A stretch of DNA of 64,000 bases from Amylostereum areolatum (taxonomy: Eukaryota; Basidiomycota; Agaricomycetes; Russulales; Stereaceae): positions 825,317 through 889,316 of the forward strand of contig SAXG01000017.1 in the NCBI GenBank assembly GCA_012932865.1, written 5' to 3'. Shown in pieces: positions 9,971 to 19,476 of the stretch. The stretch's first letter is position 1; the number at the start of each line of letters is the position of its first letter. Below the pieces are notes generated by a model that worked only from the letters and a program-made list of their open reading frames with translations, did no database searches and was not told the DNA's origin. The position numbers were made by a program, and so were the translations under genes.

Positions 9971-11692
9971 ATCGCTGTAGATGCAGCGGAATCCCATCTT
10001 GTCCGACAGCACAGGACCTCCATCAGCTTGATCTTCCACAGGCGAGCGGCCTTCTTGAGGCCGTAGATCGACTTCTGCAGCTTGCAGACCGCGCCAGGAG
10101 GACCCTCCTCGAAGCCCTCAGGTTGCTTCATGTAGACCTCTGCATCGAGGTCGCCATTGATGAAGGCATGGGAGATGTCGATGGAGCGCAGGTGGAGATC
10201 CTCGACGGCGGCGAGGGCAAGGACAGTGCGAATGGCCTGGAACTTGGCAGTGGGAGCGAAGGTCTCGAAGTAGTCGAAGCCAGGACGCTGGGCAAAGCCC
10301 TTGGCGACGACGCGCGCCTTGTAGCGCTCGATGGAGCCGTCCTCCTTGCGCTTGACCTTGAATACCCAGCGCGATGCGACAGCGTGCGCGCCAGGAGGGA
10401 GAGAGGCGATAGCCCAGGTGCCATTGGCTGCATGCGCGTCGAGCTCCTCTCTGCACGCTGCAAGCCACATTTCCGCGTCCGGACGCTGCATAGCCTGCCT
10501 GTAGGAGAGCGGCTCGCCGTCTGCGGATAGCAGGGCGGTCTCGAGGGCGGTATGGATGGCAAAGGCGGCCTCAGGTGTCTCCTGCGCAAAGTAGACGTCG
10601 TCATTCGCCCACGGCTCAGGAGAGTCGCTATGAGCGTCCTCCTCGTCGGATTCGACTGCAGGAAGCGGCTCGCGCACCTTCGCCTTGGAGGGCACTGGCT
10701 GAGGCTGCCAGCTGTTCGATCGCGCCTTGACCACGGCGTCGCGCGTGCTACGGCGCAGAGGACCGGTGGGCGAGGCGGCGCGCTTCCTCCCTCGAGGAGC
10801 AGGCCGCGAAGGACCCGCATGTGGAGAGGGAGGTGCAGGATCGGCTGCAGGCGGCGCAGGAGCGGGATCGGCCGCATCCTGATCGACATCATGCTCGTGC
10901 TCATCAGCAGGCGGAGCTGGAGGCAGATCAGGCTCGTCTTGCTCAGCAGAGGACGAGTCGTCGTCTCCCCCGGCATCCAGCACCGGCTGAGAGGGAGCAG
11001 GCTCCGATGGAGGCGGAGGAGGGAAGAGGGGAGCGGAAGGCGAGGGCAGGAGCGGCTTGTTGAGCCTGGAGCGAGGGAAATCGCGCTCGTCAAAGTCTGC
11101 GCGCTCGCAAATGATGACCTTCTTCGCTATAGGATCCCAGAACTTCCAGCCTTTGTACCCCTCCGGGTACCCGATGAAGGCGGCCTTCACCATGTGCGGC
11201 TGCAGGCCCTTGCGCTTGTCGCGCTGGATGTGGACGTACGCGGTGCATCCCCACACGCGCAGACGACTCACATCCGGTTTGGTGCCGTGCCAGAGCTCGA
11301 AGGGCGTGGTGTGCGCCGTGATAGCGGCGGTGGGAAGGCGGTTGCGGACGTGGATGTAGGCACTGAGCGCTTCTCCCCAGAAAGACGCAGGCAGGCCGGA
11401 CTCCGCAAGCATCGCAGTGGTGCGATTTGCGCGCTCCGCTACACCGTTCTGCTGCGGGCGATTGCGCGTCGTATGACGGCGCTCGATCCCGTGCAGCGAA
11501 CAGAACTCGTCCATGTTGCGCCCCATGTACTCGCCCCCCTTGTCGTCCTGCAGCGCGAGCAGCTTCTCGCCTGTCTGCTTCTCGGCCCACGCTTTGAAGT
11601 CCTTGAACGCTTCGTACTGGTCCGACATCTTGCGAAGCAGGTAGACGGCGTAGAAACGCGAGGCTGCGTCGATGTAGAGGACCCAGTAGCGA
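9971..11692 (-). pseudogene. Ty1/copia integrase-RT fragment
   Basis: The fragment is nearly identical in sequence to the middle of the intact copia at 26,385-28,110. On the minus strand it begins inside the integrase (YWVLYIDAASRFYAVYLL) and passes 'LQDDKGGEYMG', 'QQNGVAERANRT', the proline/acid-rich linker and the RT start ('WVFKVKRKEDGSIERYKA', 'DISHAFINGDLDAEVYMKQ'). It ends just before the RT catalytic VDD motif. A small insertion near 10,010 shifts the frame, and a few residues of the integrase are missing after 'RANRT'. It interrupts the DUF6589 gene at 11,692/11,693. Confidence 0.88.
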
Positions 11693-13294
11693 CGTCGGCA
11701 CGAAACCGTTCGAGCTCCGGGATGCTGTCCATTGCGAGCTGTTTGAGTTGCCAGAGACAGCTCGCTGCGAGCTGAGTAGTTTGTTGGGGAAGCGGGAGAA
11801 CATGTTCAACAGGGAAGTCAGTGATGGATTGACGAGATGTACGCGGTGGCTTCAACTCGAAGGGAAGTGTTCCGTGAGGAACTCGTTCGTTCGGGATATG
11901 TGGATCATAAAGCGGGATCACAGTCGCCGTGGTCCCGTTGTCGAAGTGGTTATTGTTGGTGAAACACTGTTCGCCGACCCGAAAGGGGATGTTCACATTG
12001 TCCCACACAATCCCGACCATACCGTCCTGCACAACCTGAACCAACGCTGCCTTCCCCTCTTTTGAAAGCACCTTGACGTGTCGGAGGACCTGCGAGTACG
12101 ATACCGAGAGACCGGCGTGCGTGAGAACCTCTATCTCCCGTTTCGCGGCCCCAGACGCGAGCAAAAACAGCCCGAGTGTCACCTGGAAGTTGGCCGCTCT
12201 CTTCGAGAGGAGGACAGCTAGCATTGCGGCTATCGTTGTAAATATCTAGCATACAGTCAGATATTTGCACAAGAGAGAACAAGGCAAGTACATACCAAGT
12301 CGGGATCCCGTCCGGGTTCGCCTTGTCCACTTGGTGGAACCGCCGTCACCTCGAGGAGTGTCCGAAGGACCGGTGCAGTCTCCTTGATAGCTTCTGCGAG
12401 TTTTTGCATGGAAAAGTCGGCCAACAGTTTTGCAATCGAGGTGTGCCACTCCCTGGTGAAGAGTTCTTGAAGTGCGTTGCCCTCGTTCCGAAGGATTGGG
12501 ATGAGGAGGTCCATTGTCGCGTCGCGTACAACTTGAGGGTGTGCACGTTGTGCAACCAAATTGATGAGCTCACGGCCGTGGTCGTTCGCGTAGCGTCCCA
12601 TGGTTGCCGAGATCTGCTGGTCCTTTGTGGTGAAGATTGTGTTGACGAAGTGATGCAGGGACGTGAACCCATATCCACCATCTGGCACCTTCTTCGTCAT
12701 TGCCGTCCACAGCTGTCTAGCTTGGGCCGCCTCGGCCACCGCCTTCTCTTCCCTCTCCTTGGCTCTCCTCTCTTCAGCATGAACCCTCTTCTCCTGCTCT
12801 CTCCTGCTTCTCCCACTAACACCCATCTCGTCCGTGTCATCCATCAGCGGCTGTTCTCCGACGTACTCATGTTCGACCTCGCCCATCTCCTGCAACCCAC
12901 CCTCGATCTCCCCAAGGTCATTGATCTCCTCGTCCACTTGCACCTGGTCCGTGTTGTCGTCGGGAACAAAATTTGGAGCGGGGAGAGCCTGGCGCGATTG
13001 GCGCTTCTGTTTCTTGAGTGTGTTCCACTTGAGAGACGGCCCCGGACGGCCTCGCTGACGTTTTTCTGGTGTGGTTTCGACAATGCTATAGGGGGAAGAG
13101 AGGGTAGCATTTTCAGCTGGAAGGCGGTCGTCGTTTGTTGGAGTCGCAGAACAAGCAGAACGAGTGAGAGGGGGGGTCTGTTGGGTGCTTGAGGATGTGT
13201 TAAAGGACAAGTTTCCCGTGTTGATTTGACATGTATTGATGGCCAGGTTGTCTTCCAATGAGTCTAGCGAGATGTGGCGACATTTTGGGGGCAT
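11693..13294 (-). pseudogene. DUF6589-type protein, 3'-truncated
   Basis: Exon 1 (13,294-12,296) starts MPPKCRHISLDSLEDN. It has an acidic, low-complexity middle, an Arg/Glu-rich probable coiled coil ('RREQEKRVHAEERRAKERE') and a helical region. A 66-bp intron (12,295-12,230, GTATGT...TAG) follows. Exon 2 carries the conserved text 'MLAVLLSKRAANFQVTLGL', 'ASGAAKREIEVL', 'GIVWDNVNIPFRVGEQ', 'FDNGTTATVIPL' and 'PHGTLPFELKP', typical of a large Agaricomycete family I recall as DUF6589 (function unknown). The copia fragment cuts it after 'ELERFRA'. The gene points inward from the terminal block at 13,388-13,517, mirroring the RecQ-like gene. Confidence 0.8.
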
Positions 13295-13387
13295 GATGTA
13301 TTGATTTTGATGAGGAAATGAGGTGTATGTACATGAGAGAGATACAGAGATGCGGAGACGTGACAGGCAAGACGCGACGCGACACGC

Positions 13388-13517
13388 GAATTTCGCTAAG
13401 TCCCAACTTATCGTGGGAACAAACTTCCACTCTACTCACTCGCGCGTCAAGGACTCCAGTCCCTACGGCTGGGTGATTGACGGGACTCATCACACACGTT
13501 GGGACTGGTTCGAGTCT
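13388..13517 (+). repeat. Putative mobile-element terminal block (DUF6589 side)
   Basis: It is the partner of 6,996-7,122 and is followed directly by the missing half of the Ty3 RT gene. It ends GGTTCGAGTCTA, then CACCCCCGT (the candidate 9-bp target duplication). Confidence 0.7.
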
Positions 13518-13855
13518 ACACCCCCGTACAGGACTGTTGAGAGCTGAACAAAGGCACCATCAAGAACAAGTATCCCCTGCCACTGATCTCGGAAATCGTT
13601 GATTGCCTCAAGGGTGTGAAGATCTTCTCAAAGATGGATGTTCGCTGAGGCTACAATAATGTCCCATCAAAGAAGGCGACAAGTGGAAGGCTGCGTTCAA
13701 AAACAAACTATAGTCTCTTCGAACCTACAGTGATGTTCTTTGGCCTTATGAATTTCCCCGCAACACTTCAGGCAATGATGAACAAACTTTTCAAGGACCT
13801 TATCGACTGCAAGGTCATCATCTATATGGACAACATCCTAGTGTTCACTGGAAGC
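13518..13855 (+). pseudogene. Ty3/gypsy RT middle part (split gene, half 2)
   Basis: The plus-strand text 'PVQDC', '[20 protein letters not shown]', 'MFFGLMNFPATLQAMMNKLF' and 'VIIYMDNILVFT' continues the RT gene that breaks off at 7,123. The catalytic YMDD reads YMDN, and there are stops (after VQDC and in the MDVR-GYNN motif), so it is inactive. Repeat R-b replaces the sequence after 'FTGS'. Confidence 0.85.
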
Positions 13856-14861
13856 ACTTGGTGGGGAGTGGGCCATTGCGAGCATGGCAGTACGGTTCCC
13901 CACAATTTTAGATCCCAAGGTCAATTTTTCTGAACTCTGGTGTTCAAGTCTTTTGTAGGCAGAGTTCAAATTCTTTGAACTCAGGTGTTCACATTTTTGT
14001 AGGCAAACTTCAATGCTCATGCCTACCAGTACTCACACCATTTTGTGCTGGGATGGGGAAGCGTGTAAGCACTCACACTATTTTATGCTAGGATGTGGGA
14101 GCACGCAAACACTCCCACTATTTTGTGTTGGGAGTGGGAGTGCGCTCACACCATTTTGTGCTGGGGTGGACAAGAGCCATAGGAGCACTCACATGAAATT
14201 GTGAGGTAGGGATGGTATAGATGCATTACATATCACACTCCGAGTCCTTGCAAACACTACACTATACTTTACACTTCTTGTCACGTTCAACATGACACCT
14301 CTCTCACTCTTTCGCAAGCCAACTCTATCCTGGATCCATAGCCAACATGGCTTCTTGATGCCAAAAATTCCTCCTGCATGAGCAAGGTTGAAGGCTTCCA
14401 GGGGCAGTGCTTTTCGACTTCCAATGGCTATTGTGTTAACCTACAAATGGTTTTGAAGTCAACATACAGTTCCTCTTTTCTTATCCATGGCATTGATGTG
14501 TCTCATTTCATCTGACTTCATTTCATGCTTATTTTATTTCATGTTTATCTTATTTACGTTGAATTTACCCCCAAGCATGCAAAAGCACAGGAAGGTAGTA
14601 GGGTGGGGATGCGGGAGGGCACGCGAGCACGACAAGGGCAGGGCCACAGGCGTGTAGAGGGAGGATGAGAGCTAGGTATTGAGGGCGTGTGGGCACAGGT
14701 GTCGAGGGCAGTGCCATGCGGATGCCGAGGGCATGTGTACGTGGGAGTCGAGGGCGGAGCTGTGTGGGAGTTGAGCGTGCGAGGATGGATGTCGAGGGTG
14801 GGTGTCGAGGGTTGGTGGGCACAGGCGTTGGTGGTGCAGGTGCGGGCACAGATGTGGAGGG
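13856..14861 (+). repeat. Non-coding interspersed repeat R-b
   Basis: This is the second copy of the repeat at 884-1,650. It has the same first 40 bp, the GTAGGCAGAGTTC word and about four minisatellite units at 14,038-14,200 (CCATTTTGTGCTGGG...GCACTCACA), then an ATTTCAT-rich tail and a G-rich section with 'GTCGAGGGC' words. The G-rich section resumes at 29,881, so element D inserted inside it. There is no supported gene. Confidence 0.6.
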
Positions 14862-15332
14862 TGTTAAGGACGGTCCTTATCACGTGACAAGCAACTCAGG
14901 CTACAGTACTCTTTACGCGTGAGAAGTGGGATCAGGTGATCCAGACGTCTCGGTTGTACGAAGGCTAAGGTCGATAAGCGAAGCAGTAAGTCTTCACGGA
15001 AGACTTAGGCGAGCTTTCGACTTTATTTGCTTTAAGTTCTCTCTAGTATTCTTTAAGAGGAGGTTCTTATTTAGAACAGTCCTGTATCTACAAAGAGAAC
15101 GAGCTGGGGAATAGCTCGTTCGTTGAGCCTCCTTTTATAAGAAAGGAGATCGAGTAAATATATGTACATTTAGTAACGGTCGCAGCAGGTATCCGCGGGG
15201 ACGCGACTGGGGCACAGTCGTGGCTGCGTCGTCGAGATGGTTACGAGCTGGGGCACAGTCGTAATCCGTTGTTTAGCGATGTCCTTCCTAATAAGGCAAT
15301 AGGAAATGGAATACCTTGATCGAGTTGTAACA
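14862..15332 (-). repeat. 3' LTR of element D
   Basis: It runs TGTTAAGGACGG...GAGTTGTAACA, 471 bp. On the minus strand a purine tract (AGAGAGGGGGCTAG) precedes it at about 15,333-15,347. It contains TATAAAA and, 34 bp downstream, AGCTCGTTCT, complementary to the PBS at 23,446-23,455. Confidence 0.93.
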
Positions 15333-15637
15333 CTAGCCCCCTCTCTAGAATCGACATCCCGTTGATTCGCGAACCGGATTACTTCCATGGGGATTTCTTG
15401 AACAAGTTCTTGATCGTTCATTCGACGCCATCGTTGGAGGAAAATAGATGACGTGAGAAAGGTAAGGACTGTAAGTCCTATGATCACGCTTAGGACAATG
15501 ATGAGCGAACGTGGGGTGGTTGTAGTGAACATCGTGAGATCAGGCGATTGGGTGGGTTGCATCGTGCTTCTAATTCTCTTTGTTTTGATGTTCACCCCTG
15601 TTATCCTTATCCGAAACCAGGCGATAGAATTCGTCAT
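15333..15637 (-). CDS. Element D extra ORF with one membrane segment
   Basis: The minus-strand ORF starts at 15,637 (MTNSIAWFRIRITG). It has a hydrophobic stretch 'SLIIVLSVIIGLTVLTFL' around residues 45-65 followed by basic residues (LQRWRR), which suggests a single-pass membrane protein. It then runs on into the LTR. A stop separates it from the preceding ORF (15,644-16,027) in the same frame, so the two may once have been one protein. Its place between pol and the 3' LTR is where env-like genes sit, but I see no env family motif and make no such assignment. Confidence 0.45.
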
Positions 15638-15643
15638 ACTATT

Positions 15644-16027
15644 CTACCGCTTCAACAATGCCTCTACCACCTTTAGATCCTCCTCGTCTATCGTGGGAGA
15701 TCCTAACCGGTGTCCTATCCTAGCCGTCGTCGCGTGGTCCGGGCTTCTGAACCGGGGCCCGTGTTTCCGGAAGAGCCCTTTGATGCCGCTTCTTCCCTTT
15801 GACTCCTGCATGGCTTCTTCGTCGAGGCTTCTCGGCCTCTTCATGGCGCAAGCGACGTCTGGACGGCTTAGGAGTTCCGTAACTCTCTTGAGATGACGAA
15901 GGAGTTCTTCGTCGTGTGGGTCGGGCGTGGGAGTGCGTGAGAGGACGGGCGAGGGAGGAGGGGTGGCAGGGGGAGTGCAGTCGATGGTGGAGAGGTTGCG
16001 CGAGGAGGAGGCGAGAGTAGAAGACAT
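15644..16027 (-). CDS. Element D extra ORF, 128 aa, unknown
   Basis: It starts MSSTLASSSRNLSTIDC and has a Pro/Ser/Thr-rich N-terminus, a helical segment 'EELLRHLKRVTELLSRPDV' and a basic middle 'KRPRSLDEEAMQESKGRSG'. A TATA-like GATAAAA lies roughly 80 bp upstream, ahead of an A/C-rich leader, so it may be its own transcription unit. It ends with a single TAG, after which the same frame continues (YDEFYRLVSD), suggesting a recent nonsense change or readthrough. No family is recognised. Confidence 0.5.
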   Translation of the reverse strand: MSSTLASSSRNLSTIDCTPPATPPPSPVLSRTPTPDPHDEELLRHLKRVTELLSRPDVACAMKRPRSLDEEAMQESKGRSGIKGLFRKHGPRFRSPDHATTARIGHRLGSPTIDEEDLKVVEALLKR

Positions 16028-16138
16028 GTTGGTTGGTTTGGGTGGTGTGAGTTGGTTTTTTAGACGATGTCTGAGGATGTTGTTGTCTTTGTGGCTTTCC
16101 CTTTTATCCTTGCGATGCGGAGGGGCAGTGATGTAAAA

Positions 16139-16453
16139 CTAGGGGCTGTCCGGTGTGCTTTCTGGGTACGCTGTTTCCAACAACGGGAGGCTGGACGGGG
16201 TTAGTCTGGGTGAGTCCGGGGATGGGTAGGGACCCTGGCAGTGTAGGAGCGGTGACGGGTCACGGAGGGGCGTTAGGAAGAGACGGGGGTCTGGCGAGGG
16301 TGGATGTGATGGGATCGGGTCGAATAGTATAGCCCGGGGAGATGTGATATCCATGGAAGATGAGGTCGATGTCGGGGCCGTCACGTGGCGACATATGGGG
16401 GACTCCGGTAGTTTCCATTCGCCTTCACAGGATTTCTCCTTCGTAGGCGGCAC
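16139..16453 (-). CDS. Element D extra ORF, proline-rich
   Basis: This is a 104-codon minus-strand ORF, MPPTKEKSCEGEWKLPE..., then Pro/Ser-rich to the end. It overlaps the end of the upstream spliced ORF. Its composition makes it a weaker coding candidate. It is listed because it fills the gap between two better ORFs. Confidence 0.3.
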   Translation of the reverse strand: MPPTKEKSCEGEWKLPESPICRHVTAPTSTSSSMDITSPRAILFDPIPSHPPSPDPRLFLTPLRDPSPLLHCQGPYPSPDSPRLTPSSLPLLETAYPESTPDSP

Positions 16454-17112
16454 GAAAGGTGTGTCTTTCCCAATTGAGCCAGTTGACCCTGTGTCCGACT
16501 TCAGTGAGGAATTTTTGGAGTTCTGCGACGTTGAGTATAGCCGCTACGCTAGCTTCCGGAATTGTCGAAGAAGTCTGACCTCCCGTTCCTCCATCTCGGT
16601 CGAGAGCGTTAGGTACCTCGAGTCTAGCTGAAGGAGTTCTTCGTTGAGCATCTTGATGTGATTCTCCAAGATATTCTGGACGTCGGCCGACTCCCTCCTG
16701 AGGTCGTCGATCTGTTCCCTGGCCTGCTCGAGCGCTACTCCGGCTATCATGTGGGCTATCTGACTTCCTAGTATCGGAGAATCGGGCGGTGGGACTTCCG
16801 TCGCTCCGGGCGACGGGGATCGCATTAGCACCTGTGAGGAATCCGGGTGCTTCAGTTAGGGTTCTTCTGTGTGCTTCTAAGCGGCTTACCCCTTGTCCTT
16901 CCGTCTGGTCCTGACCTAGACGGAGAAGGTACTGACTTAATTGCGAGGATTGCTGCCGATCGAGCGATGAAGCAGTCTCCGCAGAGGGCTCGTTCCTGTT
17001 GAGTGTGGTGTACCTTGTTGCAGACGAGGCGGAGGCGGTCGATTGTTCCATTGCTGGGTGTGATGATTGGATTGGTAGTGGAATTGTTGGCTGTGTTTGG
17101 GGTGGTGGACAT
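16425..17112 (-). CDS. Element D extra gene with probable 58-bp intron
   Basis: Two overlapping frames are open on the minus strand. A textbook intron (16,889-16,832: GTAAGC, CTAAC branch site, CACAG) joins them in two ways. Path 1 starts at 17,112 (MSTTPNTANN...), has a Cys-rich stretch 'RALCGDCFIARS' and ends '...ERHTFRAAYEGEIL'. Path 2 starts at 17,051 (MEQSTASASS...) and yields a clear coiled coil ('ALEQAREQIDDLRRESADV', 'MLNEELLQLDSRYL') ending at 16,544. A TATA-like GGATAAAAA lies about 40 bp before 17,112. The gene overlaps the pol 3' end. Function is unknown, and I cannot decide between the paths. Confidence 0.5.
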
Positions 17113-19267
17113 TGGTGATCTGTCTCGTTGAACCCATAGGGTTTTTATCCCCTCTTCGTTGGCAGTGCATTCGCCTGAATGGTGTTGAGTCTGACCAGTG
17201 TTTTGCTTTCGTCTTACGTTTCTTTCGTCGTGCTGGCCTTTGCTTTTGCTGTGCTACGGTGATCTCGTCGACATCAGTAGATTCTGTGTCGGTATCTTTG
17301 ATTGGCTGTGGTAGTGACCTCGGTGCTTTAGGGTTATTCCGGTGGAACTCTGCAATCACAGTTTTTGATCCTTCGAGATTTGATGCGGGTTCCCATGTGT
17401 TACCGGAGTCTGGGTAGCCTTTCCATTTTACGAAGTAGTGTAATGGTTTGGAATACCATTTGTCTAGTTTTGAGGCTATTATTGTTTCTACTTCATAGAG
17501 TTCTTCATCGTTTACTGGTTCCGGAGGCGGTTTTTTGTAAGCTTCGCCATATTGTTCTGTCTCTTTGAACGGAATTAATAGTGCCACGTGAAAGACTGGG
17601 TGTATTTTCCATTTTGTTGGTAGTTCCAGGCGATAGGTTACTGGTCCTATAACTTTTTCAATTTTGAACGGGCCAAACCGTTTTGGTGCTAGCTTGGTTT
17701 TCGGGTATACCGTGTTAAGATTTTTTCCGTCTAACCACACTTGGTCGCCCTGTTTGAGTTGATCTCGTAGTGTGAACATTTGATCATGCTGCATTTTCAT
17801 CAATTTGGCAGCTATTTCCAGACTTGCTTCTGTGTTGTCCCATGCGTTCTTAAAGTTCTTTATTCTTTCTTCGGCTGTCGGTATTCGCGGATCGGTTGGT
17901 ATTGTTGGGTTGAAAACCGGTTGGTATCCATGTAGGAGTTCAAATGGGGACGTTTTTGTAACTGAATGTTGTCGTATGTTGTGTGCGAATTCCGCTTTTG
18001 GTAAAAGTTTTGCCCAATTTGTTTGATCTCCGTTGCAAAATGCTCGAAGATATTGTTCTAATTCTTGATTCACCCTTTCTGTCTCGCCGTCTGTTTGGGG
18101 ATGGTACGCCGTCCTGAGTGATGAGATAATTCCAAGGCTTTCGCAAATGGATTGGAATACTTTGGATGTGAATTGAGGACCTCTGTCTGATATCATTCTT
18201 TTCCACAGTCCGAATCGTCTGTAGACGTTGTCGATCAGAAGATCAGCTGTTTCTTCTGCGTTGATTGCCTTTAGGCACGGTGTGAATACTGCGGTTTTGG
18301 TGAACCTGTCGACGACTACGTTGATCACATCAAATCCATTGGAGATCGGAAGATCTGTGATGAAATCTGATGTGATCGTTTCCCATGGTCGTTTTGGTAT
18401 TTCTGTAGGTTGTAATGGATGTTTTGCCGGATGTGTGACATTTTTTGTTGACTGGCATACGGGGCATCCTTGAACGTAGCCTTTTACGAAGGAAATCATC
18501 TTTGGCCACCAAAAGTTTCTTTGTACCAGTTCTAGAGTTTTCATTTCGCCTGGATGTCCAATTGTCTGGAGATCATGATGCGATTTTAGGATCATGCGTT
18601 GAAGTTCAAGATTCTGTGGTACGTAGATCTTTCCTTTTCTGATGACCAAATCGTTCTCAAAGTTCCAATCTTGAATTCCTTTTGCCAGGGTACGTGGTCC
18701 CAATCTTTTGATCGTATCTAGCGCTGTCCAGACTTCATCATCTAGATGTGAGAAGTTCCTTAGTTCCTTGAGAAGTTCTTTATCTCCGACTGCTTCGACT
18801 GTTCCCCTTCCGGTGGCTCTAGCCTTGAATATCGAAGGATGGAGTAGGATTTGTTCGTCGTTGTCTGGAATGTCTTCTTTATGATCTGATCTTCTAGAAA
18901 GTCCGTCTGCTTTATTTGTACTTCCTGGTTTGTGCACCAGGGTGTAGTCGAAGCGGGACAGATACAAGCTCCATCGTGCTTGCCGTCGATTAAGTTTCTA
19001 AGCTGTTGTAAAATATTCTAGATTTTTATGATCTGTCCAGATTTCGATCTTGTAGTTTGCTCCTTCTAGATAGTGTCGCCAGTGCTCTAGGGCTTTTACT
19101 ACTCCTAGAAGTTCTTTGTCGTATATCTCGTAATTCTGTTCCGCAGGTGACAGTGATTTGGACAGGTACGCGACCGAGTGCCATCTTTCGGTCTCGTCTG
19201 GTTGTGATAGAATAGCTCTGTACGCGAAATTGGAGGCATCACTTTCTATACGGAATGGTTTGTTTTC

Positions 19268-19476
19268 TGTTGAAAACACAGAGGGACCTTCAGTCATAAA
19301 GTGAAACACAAAGTAGACTGGCCGGGGATTGAACCCAGGACCTCCCATATTCTAGAAGGGTGCTCTAACCAACTGAGCTACCTGTCCGATAGTGGGAACA
19401 GGTTGGTAGTTGAGATAGAGGATATCACCGAGCTCTGATTGTGTGCAACAGGCCAGGGCTTAGCCTTATTTCAACA
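19268..19476 (-). mobile_element. tRNA-bearing mini-LTR, copy M1
   Basis: This 209-bp unit is bounded by TGTTGAAA...TTTCAACA (8-bp inverted ends) and flanked by the 5-bp duplication TTTTC (19,263-19,267 and 19,477-19,481). It interrupts RNase H of element D. The same 209-bp unit occurs at 30,772 and 33,812 with different duplications. It carries one tRNA-like gene and no ORF. Confidence 0.92.
19315..19387 (-). tRNA. tRNA-like gene in M1
   Basis: 73 nt fold as a cloverleaf. Acceptor GGACAGG/CCAGTCT (two imperfect pairs), D arm GCTC-AGTTGGTTA-GAGC, anticodon arm CCCTT-CTAGAAT-ATGGG (one mismatch), variable loop AGGTC, T arm CTGGG-TTCAATC-CCCGG. The anticodon by position is AGA (Ser), yet the long variable arm of tRNA-Ser is missing, so no isotype is assigned. 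CCA is not encoded. Confidence 0.7.

Noticed and set aside
10128..11775. Long ORFs overlapping the copia fragment on both strands (up to 407 codons)
   Set aside because: They are shadow frames of the copia gag-pol sequence; the same shadows appear over the intact copia at 26,225-27,956.
12323..13192. Plus-strand ORF of 289 codons
   Set aside because: Antisense shadow of the DUF6589 exon, which has the conserved family text on the minus strand.
13495..13517. tRNA T-arm (GGTTCGAGTCT) as part of a tRNA gene
   Set aside because: A B-box-like word is present, but no cloverleaf can be drawn upstream, and the same word closes the other terminal block with different upstream sequence.
15333..15637. 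An envelope glycoprotein for element D
   Set aside because: There is a membrane segment, but no signal peptide, cleavage site or known env motif; position alone is not enough.
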